From contig NZ_CP010907.1 of the NCBI RefSeq assembly GCF_000971765.1, positions 866,001-930,000 on the forward strand: DNA of 64,000 bases. Direction: 5' to 3'. The notes under the pieces are model-generated. The model saw only the letters and a list, made by a program, of their open reading frames with translations, was not told where the DNA came from and ran no database searches. Both the position numbers and the translations under genes were made by a program. Source of the stretch: Candidatus Pantoea carbekii. GTDB taxonomy: Bacteria; Pseudomonadota; Gammaproteobacteria; Enterobacterales; Enterobacteriaceae. This document shows, in pieces, positions 58,566-64,000 of this stretch (position 1 is its first letter; every line of letters starts with the position of its first letter).

Positions 58566-59312
58566 TTAATTGATTCGAAAACGATTATTAAAAGCAATTA
58601 TTTTGGTTACTTTTTTTGCTTCTTCTGGCATTTTTAAATGGTAATAAGCATGTTCCATTAATGGTAATGCCTTATAGGTTGATAGGGTATCTGGATAATT
58701 TTTCAGCATACTTTCAACACGTTTAACAGCAGCAATATAGGCTCTGTGATTTATATAAAATTCTACTACTTGAAGTTCATATTTAGCTATACGTTCTTTA
58801 AGATAAATTAGACGTTTATAAGCATCAGCAGCATAATAGCTTTTAGGATACTTTCGTAGCAGCTCTAAAAAGTCATGCCAAGCATCAAGAGCGTATTTTG
58901 AATCACGATCCGACGAATCAACTATCTTTAAAATACTCCAGAAAATTTTTTGGTCCAACGTCATATTAATAAGTCCTTTCATATAGATGACGTAATCAAT
59001 ATTAGCATGTGTCGAATTTAGATGTATAAAATTTTTAATGACTGTCTGTGCAAGAGAAAAATTGTTATTTTTATAGTAAGCATAGATTAAATCTAGTTGT
59101 ACCTGTTGTGAATAAGGTCCAAATGGGTAGCGATTGTTTAGTATTTCCAATTGTGTAATTGCGTCTTGAAAATTATTAGCTTGTAACTTTTTTTGTGCTG
59201 TTTCGTAAATTTCAGAAGGGAGCATTTTAGGTAAAGGAAACGATAAATCAGCACAATCAACTATTCCTAAATTTAGTATGATGATTAAAATTAAATGTTT
59301 TTTATATATCAT
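58566..59312 (-). CDS. bamD: Outer-membrane assembly lipoprotein BamD
   Basis: BamD is the essential lipoprotein partner of BamA in outer-membrane beta-barrel insertion. At 248 residues (E. coli 245) it has a hydrophobic leader up to Cys20, then five TPR-like repeats, seen in YETAQKKLQANNFQDAI, LEILNNRYPFGPYSQQ, LDLIYAYYKNNNFSLA and FLELLRKYPKSYYAADA. The lipobox reads I-V-D-C: Asp just before the Cys is atypical (Gly or Ala is usual), so lipidation is uncertain. It is divergent from rluD, as in E. coli. Confidence 0.95.
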   Translation of the reverse strand: MIYKKHLILIIILNLGIVDCADLSFPLPKMLPSEIYETAQKKLQANNFQDAITQLEILNNRYPFGPYSQQVQLDLIYAYYKNNNFSLAQTVIKNFIHLNSTHANIDYVIYMKGLINMTLDQKIFWSILKIVDSSDRDSKYALDAWHDFLELLRKYPKSYYAADAYKRLIYLKERIAKYELQVVEFYINHRAYIAAVKRVESMLKNYPDTLSTYKALPLMEHAYYHLKMPEEAKKVTKIIAFNNRFRIN

Positions 59313-59458
59313 AATAACATCATTATCCTTAAAATATTTATACTATAAAATAATTCATTTATACTGTTTTCACTTTATGACTAAATTTAGCATAACATAG
59401 TATAATTAGATTATATGGTTTATATTTGAAAATTTAATCTTAAATAAAGACATTGTAT

Positions 59459-60433
59459 ATGATACAAAAAGTTAAACTTACCGCGGAAATATCCAGGACG
59501 CAACTTGGAAAGCGACTAGATCAAGCCTTAGCAGAATTGTTTAATGAGTACTCACGTTCCCAAATACAACAGTGGATTTTAAGTTATCGTGTTAACGTTA
59601 ACGGCATTGTGATCGATAAGCCTGACAAAAAAATATCAGGGGGTGAGCATATTGTAATTCATGCTGAAATTAAAGAAGACAATGATTGGAAAGCACAAAA
59701 CATTCCATTGAATATTTTGTTTGAAGATGATGATATTTTAGTGATCAACAAACCAAGTGCTTTAGTCGTACATCCTGGTGCTGGAAATTCTAACAATACC
59801 TTACTTAATGCACTACTTTATCACTTTCCGTTGATTAATAATGTACCACGTGCTGGTATTGTGCATCGTCTTGATAAAGATACAACTGGATTGATGGTAG
59901 TAGCAAAAAACATTTCTTCTCAAGTTCGTCTAATGGAAATGCTTAAGTTACGTAAAATTGTGCGCATATATGAAGCGATAGTAGTAGGTGTGATAACTGT
60001 TGGAGGTGTAGTAAACGCATCAATAGGACGTCATCCTAAAAAACGTGTATATATGTCTGTAAATTCCATGGGCAAACCAGCTGTTACATATTATCGCATT
60101 ATAGAAAATTTTCGTTTGCATACTCGCTTATATTTACGTTTACAAACTGGTCGTACGCACCAAATTCGAGTACACATGGCACATTTAAATCATCCTATAG
60201 TAGGTGATCCACTTTATAGTAGGTATAAACCCGAAAAAGGAGCATCTGAAGAAGTGATTAGTAAATCATATAATTTTAATAGACAAGCATTACATGCTAA
60301 AATATTGCGTTTCTATCATCCAAAGAGTAATATTGCCATGGAATGGTGTGCTCCTATACCAAAAGATATGATGGATTTGACTAATATACTTAGGATTGAT
60401 AAAAATAATCATTTTCCATATAACGGAATATAA
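59459..60433 (+). CDS. rluD: 23S rRNA pseudouridine synthase RluD
   Basis: RluD makes pseudouridines 1911, 1915 and 1917 in helix 69 of 23S rRNA. From ATG 59459 (MIQKVKLTAEIS, aligned with E. coli) it has 324 residues (E. coli 326); a TTG at 59453 would add two. An S4-like domain (about 18-75, RLDQALAELFNEYSRSQIQQWI) precedes the catalytic domain with Asp in GIVHRLDKDTTGLMVVAK, LQTGRTHQIRVHMAHLNHP and GDPLYS. The neighbouring E. coli gene pgeF (yfiH) is missing before clpB. Confidence 0.96.
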   Translation: MIQKVKLTAEISRTQLGKRLDQALAELFNEYSRSQIQQWILSYRVNVNGIVIDKPDKKISGGEHIVIHAEIKEDNDWKAQNIPLNILFEDDDILVINKPSALVVHPGAGNSNNTLLNALLYHFPLINNVPRAGIVHRLDKDTTGLMVVAKNISSQVRLMEMLKLRKIVRIYEAIVVGVITVGGVVNASIGRHPKKRVYMSVNSMGKPAVTYYRIIENFRLHTRLYLRLQTGRTHQIRVHMAHLNHPIVGDPLYSRYKPEKGASEEVISKSYNFNRQALHAKILRFYHPKSNIAMEWCAPIPKDMMDLTNILRIDKNNHFPYNGI

Positions 60434-60971
60434 GTGAATTAATAATATAATTATTGTGCTTAATGTACTTTACGTTTTTAAATTAACTTTAAGATATTAA
60501 AATCGTTTATTGATACAAAATGAAACGTTTATCAAAAAAGCATTATTTAATATTTTTATCATAATACATTGATATATATATGTTATAGTTGGTTTATGAA
60601 CATTTAAAACACTTTAATAAAATTAAAATTTGCTAGCGGCATATATATTTCTTCCAGAAAAAACCAACATAGTTTTATTTCTTTAAGTATATAAAATTTA
60701 GGCAAGTTCCTAATTCTTAGGAATTGGTTGGGATCTAATGTATATAATTAATATTTATTGCTCTATTTGCTTGTAGATCATAAACACCTTAAATTATTAG
60801 CATTTTATGCTATAACTTACATAGATAAATTTAAGTATTATTATAGTAATATTTTTAATATTCAAATTACTTTTTGCATTCTAATTAAAATCACTTAGAT
60901 TTAACTTAAGATTTTTAATCTTTGATCTTAATTTATTTTCAATGTAAATTGAATATTGAATGGGAGGAACG
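60434..60971. other. Spacer between rluD and clpB (pgeF site)
   Basis: No ORF corresponding to pgeF is present. A 7-bp inverted repeat (60707-60713 with 60717-60723) has no T-run. I looked for a heat-shock sigma-32 promoter ahead of clpB and found no convincing CTTGAA/CCCCAT pair. Confidence 0.4.
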
Positions 60972-63542
60972 ATGCGTCTGGATCGTTTTACTAATAAATT
61001 TCAGTTAGTACTTGATGAGGCTCAATCTCTTGCTTTAAGACATGAAAATCAATTTATAGAACCCATTCATGTCATGAATATATTACTTAAAGAGGAAAAT
61101 GAGTCGGTACATATATTGTTAAAAACTGCAGGTATTGATGTTTCGAACCTTAGTATTAATCTTGAAAAATCTCTTAATCAACTTCCAAAAGTAGAAGGAA
61201 CTGCTGGTGATATACATTCATCATCTGATTTGCTTAACACACTAAATTTATGTTATCAATTAGCACAAAAAAATGGTGATAAATTTATATCATGCGAATG
61301 GTTTATTTTAGCAGCACTTGATTCGCGAGGTTTATTAGCACATTTACTTAAAACTGCTGGTGCTTCGCATAAAATATTATATGATAGTATTAATCAATTA
61401 CGAAGGGGAGAGAAAGTGCATGATCAAAATTTTGAAGAGCGGCGTGAAGCTTTAAAAAAATATACCATCGACCTCACAACTTATGCCGAACAGGGAAAAC
61501 TTGATCCAGTCATTGGCCGTGACGATGAGATTCGCCGTACCATTCAAGTATTACAACGTCGCACTAAAAATAATCCTGTATTAATAGGTGAACCTGGCGT
61601 AGGTAAAACTGCTATTGTTGAAGGTTTAGCGCAACGTGTCATTAACGGTGAGGTACCAGAAGGTCTCAAAGGTCGTCGTGTACTAAGTTTAGATATGGGT
61701 TCTTTAATAGCTGGTGCTAAATATCGTGGTGAATTTGAAGAGCGGTTAAAAAATTTATTGAATGAGCTTATTAAACAAGAAGGTAATGTTATTCTTTTTA
61801 TTGATGAGCTACATGCTATGGTTGGAGCTGGTAAAGCAGAAGGTGTAATAGATGCTGGTAACATGCTTAAACCAGCATTAGCTCGAGGGGAATTACATTG
61901 TATAGGTGCAACTACGTTAGATGAATATCGAAAATATCTTGAGAAAGACGCTGCTCTAGAACGTCGTTTTCAAAAAGTATTTGTTGCAGAACCAACAGTT
62001 GAAAATACTATTGCTATTTTACGTGGACTTAAAGAACGTTATGAACTACATCATCATGTACAAATTACCGACCCAGCAATTGTAGCTGCTGCAACTCTAT
62101 CAAATCGTTATATTACAGATCGTCAACTGCCTGATAAAGCAATTGATTTAATCGATGAAGCTGCATCTAGTATTCGTCTACAAATTGATTCTAAACCAGA
62201 ATTATTGGATCGACTTGAACGTCGTATTATTCAGTTAAAATTAGAACAGGAGGCAATGAAAAAAGAGTTGGATGAAGCCAGCATTAAAAGACTTGAAATT
62301 CTCAAATCAGAACTCGACCAAAAAGAGTGCAAATACATTGAATTAGAAAAAATATGGAAGGCGGAAAAAGCATCTTTATCTGATGTTCAAAACATCAAAT
62401 GGAAAATTGAACAAGCTCGTTTTTCATTGGAACAAGCTCGTCGTATAGGTGATCTAGGATTAATGTCTAAATTACAATACGGCAAGATACCAGAACTTGA
62501 AAAACAGTTAGAATCCATACAATCCGAACATAAGCCTATGAAACTTTTGCGTAATCGTGTAACAGATGAAGAAATTTCCGACGTTTTAGCACGTTGGACT
62601 GGTATTCCAGTTGCACGCATGATGGAAAGTGAGCGAAATAAATTGTTACGTATGGAACAATCATTACATAGACAAGTTATTGGTCAACATGAAGCTATTG
62701 AAGCAGTATCAAATGCCATTCGTCGTAGCCGTGCTGGTTTGTCTGATCCTGATCGTCCGATAGGTTCATTTTTATTTTTAGGACCTACTGGTGTTGGCAA
62801 AACTGAATTATGTAAATCCTTAGCTAATTTTTTATTTGATAAAAATGATGCAATGGTCCGCATAGACATGTCTGAATTTATGGAAAAACATTCTGTGTCG
62901 CGTTTGGTTGGTGCACCACCAGGTTATATCGGTTATGAAGAAGGAGGATACTTAACAGAAGCAGTCCGTCGTCGTCCTTATTCAGTGATTCTATTAGATG
63001 AGATAGAAAAAGCACATCCTGATATATTTAATATTTTATTGCAGGTTTTAGATGATGGTCGTCTAACCGATAGTCAAGGACATACAGTAGATTTTCGTAA
63101 TACTGTAGTTATTATGACTTCTAATCTTGCTTCTGATTTAATACAAGAGAAATGTAGCTTATTGGATTATATGGGAATGAAACAAATAGTGATGTCAGTT
63201 GTTAGGCAACATTTTCGTCCAGAATTTATTAATCGTATCGATGAAGTGGTCGTTTTTCACCCTTTACAAGAAAATCACATTGCTTCTATTGCCAAGGTTC
63301 AAATACAGCATTTATATGAACGTTTAGCAGAACAAGGCTATCATTTAAATATTTCTGAGTCAACTTTTAAATTTCTTGGTAAAAATGGTTATGATCCAAT
63401 TTATGGTGCACGTCCTTTAAAACGAGTAATTCAGGATAAAATTGAAACGCCAATAGCGCATAAAATTCTTTCAGGTGATTTAATTACAGATAAAATCATT
63501 ACCATAGATGTAAACAATGATAAAATAATTGTTTGTCAGTAG
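60972..63542 (+). CDS. clpB: ClpB disaggregase chaperone
   Basis: ClpB, with DnaK, extracts polypeptides from aggregates. I start it at ATG 60972 ([18 protein letters not shown]), as in E. coli, with GGGAGGA just upstream; an earlier ATG at 60960 overlaps that site. This gives 856 residues (E. coli 857). The N domain (about 1-145) is followed by NBD1 with Walker [14 protein letters not shown] and VILFIDELH, and then the coiled-coil middle domain (about 400-525). NBD2 has [15 protein letters not shown], the pore loop GYIGYEEGG and [13 protein letters not shown]. All key motifs are intact. Confidence 0.98.
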   Translation: MRLDRFTNKFQLVLDEAQSLALRHENQFIEPIHVMNILLKEENESVHILLKTAGIDVSNLSINLEKSLNQLPKVEGTAGDIHSSSDLLNTLNLCYQLAQKNGDKFISCEWFILAALDSRGLLAHLLKTAGASHKILYDSINQLRRGEKVHDQNFEERREALKKYTIDLTTYAEQGKLDPVIGRDDEIRRTIQVLQRRTKNNPVLIGEPGVGKTAIVEGLAQRVINGEVPEGLKGRRVLSLDMGSLIAGAKYRGEFEERLKNLLNELIKQEGNVILFIDELHAMVGAGKAEGVIDAGNMLKPALARGELHCIGATTLDEYRKYLEKDAALERRFQKVFVAEPTVENTIAILRGLKERYELHHHVQITDPAIVAAATLSNRYITDRQLPDKAIDLIDEAASSIRLQIDSKPELLDRLERRIIQLKLEQEAMKKELDEASIKRLEILKSELDQKECKYIELEKIWKAEKASLSDVQNIKWKIEQARFSLEQARRIGDLGLMSKLQYGKIPELEKQLESIQSEHKPMKLLRNRVTDEEISDVLARWTGIPVARMMESERNKLLRMEQSLHRQVIGQHEAIEAVSNAIRRSRAGLSDPDRPIGSFLFLGPTGVGKTELCKSLANFLFDKNDAMVRIDMSEFMEKHSVSRLVGAPPGYIGYEEGGYLTEAVRRRPYSVILLDEIEKAHPDIFNILLQVLDDGRLTDSQGHTVDFRNTVVIMTSNLASDLIQEKCSLLDYMGMKQIVMSVVRQHFRPEFINRIDEVVVFHPLQENHIASIAKVQIQHLYERLAEQGYHLNISESTFKFLGKNGYDPIYGARPLKRVIQDKIETPIAHKILSGDLITDKIITIDVNNDKIIVCQ

Positions 63543-63726
63543 TTGAATTAATAAATCAAAAAAGTTATCATAACAAAAGTTGTATAGGACAAAACAATTA
63601 TTTGTAAAAATTAATAATTTAGTTTTTTTAAATGTCACTATCTGAATTAGTAAATAAACTAGTGTACTGAATTACCTAAGATGGATGTATTAAGAAATTT
63701 TTTAAAAAAATTGACTTTGAAAACAA

Positions 63727-63750
63727 AAACTGTAATGCTTATTACAGTTT
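63727..63750 (+). terminator. Hairpin downstream of clpB, possible terminator
   Basis: AAACTGTAAT (63727-63736) pairs perfectly with ATTACAGTTT (63741-63750) around a GCTT loop. A short T-rich stretch follows but is broken by CAA. It lies 185 bp after the clpB stop, so it could end that transcript. The TGTAATGC within it also resembles an rrn -10 with TTGACT 14 bp upstream, so a promoter role is an alternative. Confidence 0.4.
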
Positions 63751-63777
63751 CAATTAATAAATGTACTATGTATTATA

Positions 63778-63814
63778 ATTCTTTAAAAATTTATTCAGAC
63801 AATCTATGTGAGTA
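63778..63814 (+). promoter_or_regulatory. rrn leader boxA antitermination region
   Basis: The stretch ATTCTTTAAAAATTTA (63778-63793) followed by TCAGACAATCTATGTG parallels the E. coli rrn leader, where boxA (GCTCTTTAACAA) is followed by CAGACAATCTGTGTG. The order and spacing match, with A+T-biased changes in boxA itself. This element loads NusB-S10 for rRNA antitermination and contributes to 16S processing. A TATAAT at 63774-63779 overlaps its start. Confidence 0.65.
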
Positions 63815-63937
63815 CTAGCTGATAGCTATCAAGAATATTATAGATACAGATGTCTGTTAAGTTAATGGGTTATTGAGTATAAAAATTTAACTTAAATAGT
63901 CTGTACTTTATGATGAATGCAAAGTAAATCGGGTTTT

Positions 63938-64000
63938 AAATTGAAGAGTTTGATCATGGCTCAGATTGAACGCTGGCGGCAAGCCTAACACATGCAAGTC
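63938..64000 (+). rRNA. rrs: 16S ribosomal RNA, 5' end
   Basis: The sequence AAATTGAAGAGTTTGATCAT and onward, through CTCAGATTGAACGCTGGCGG and CTAACACATGCAAGTC, is the standard 5' end of gammaproteobacterial 16S rRNA. One change from E. coli is visible (GGCAAGCC for GGCAGGCC). The gene continues beyond the window. Confidence 0.99.

Larger units (their letters stand above)
63543..63937. other. rRNA operon leader region between clpB and 16S rRNA
   Basis: No protein gene is present. The region holds a 10-bp hairpin (63727-63750), an extended A+T-rich promoter area with TTGACT at 63711 and TATAAT at 63774, and a boxA-like element at 63778-63791. The clpB-rrn order is that of E. coli rrnG. Confidence 0.6.

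Noticed and set aside
60703..60727. 7-bp inverted repeat upstream of clpB
   Set aside because: There is no T-run, no match to a known operator and no link to the clpB start.

Overview
The window comes from an A+T-rich, strongly reduced genome of an Enterobacterales-type gammaproteobacterium, most likely an insect symbiont. Almost every protein looks like the full-length Escherichia coli orthologue. The genes follow E. coli order (recC-recB-recD/argA-metZ-queF-relA-pyrG-eno-queE/queD-cysJIH-cysDNC-ftsB-ispDF-nlpD-rpoS/mutS-pncC-recA-alaS-csrA-tRNA-Ser-tRNA-Arg-gshA-ffh-rpsP-rimM-trmD-rplS-aroF-tyrA/pheA-raiA-bamD/rluD-clpB-rrn), with most intervening genes deleted and replaced by gene-free A+T-rich spacers of 0.3-2 kb. 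No transposon, prophage, CRISPR array or obviously foreign gene is visible. The retained rpoS, relA, csrA, clpB, recA and mutS, plus amino-acid and sulfur pathways, would suit a recently or extracellularly adapted symbiont (for example a stinkbug gut symbiont such as Ishikawaella). This species guess is inference only.

Layout. 1-9.0 kb: end of recC, then recB and recD (RecBCD nuclease), convergent with argA (arginine). 9.5 kb: initiator tRNA. 10.9-15.8 kb: queF, then the divergent pair ssb/uvrA, which in E. coli lies elsewhere. 16.7-23.3 kb: relA (C-terminally shortened), pyrG, eno, queE. 23.8-33.4 kb: queD and a sulfate-assimilation block cysJIH / cysG-cysDNC. 33.6-37.8 kb: ftsB (frameshifted start), ispD, ispF, nlpD, rpoS. 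37.8-46.2 kb: mutS, pncC, recA, alaS, csrA. 46.4-48.9 kb: tRNA-Ser, tRNA-Arg, gshA. 50.3-53.8 kb: ffh and the rpsP-rimM-trmD-rplS operon. 54.4-57.8 kb: aroF-tyrA convergent with pheA. 58.1-63.5 kb: decayed raiA, bamD, rluD, clpB. 63.9 kb: start of a 16S rRNA gene.

How it works together. The window supplies DNA repair (RecBCD, RecA, SSB, MutS, UvrA), sulfate to sulfide conversion (CysDNCHIJ plus CysG for siroheme), the entry and terminal steps of aromatic amino-acid synthesis (AroF, TyrA, PheA), the first arginine step, two MEP isoprenoid steps, glutathione, queuosine steps, envelope assembly (BamD, FtsB, NlpD) and a translation cluster.

The most interesting signals are regulatory. The recA promoter and LexA operator match the E. 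coli sequence as I know it over 28 bp. A perfect CRP palindrome survives in front of a raiA gene that carries three in-frame stops. A pheA attenuator terminator persists behind a leader with few Phe codons. Two interlocking perfect inverted repeats lie in the ffh leader. RelA keeps its synthetase but has lost its ACT domain and most regulatory ligands. ftsB has a good ribosome-binding site whose ATG is one base out of frame with the protein.
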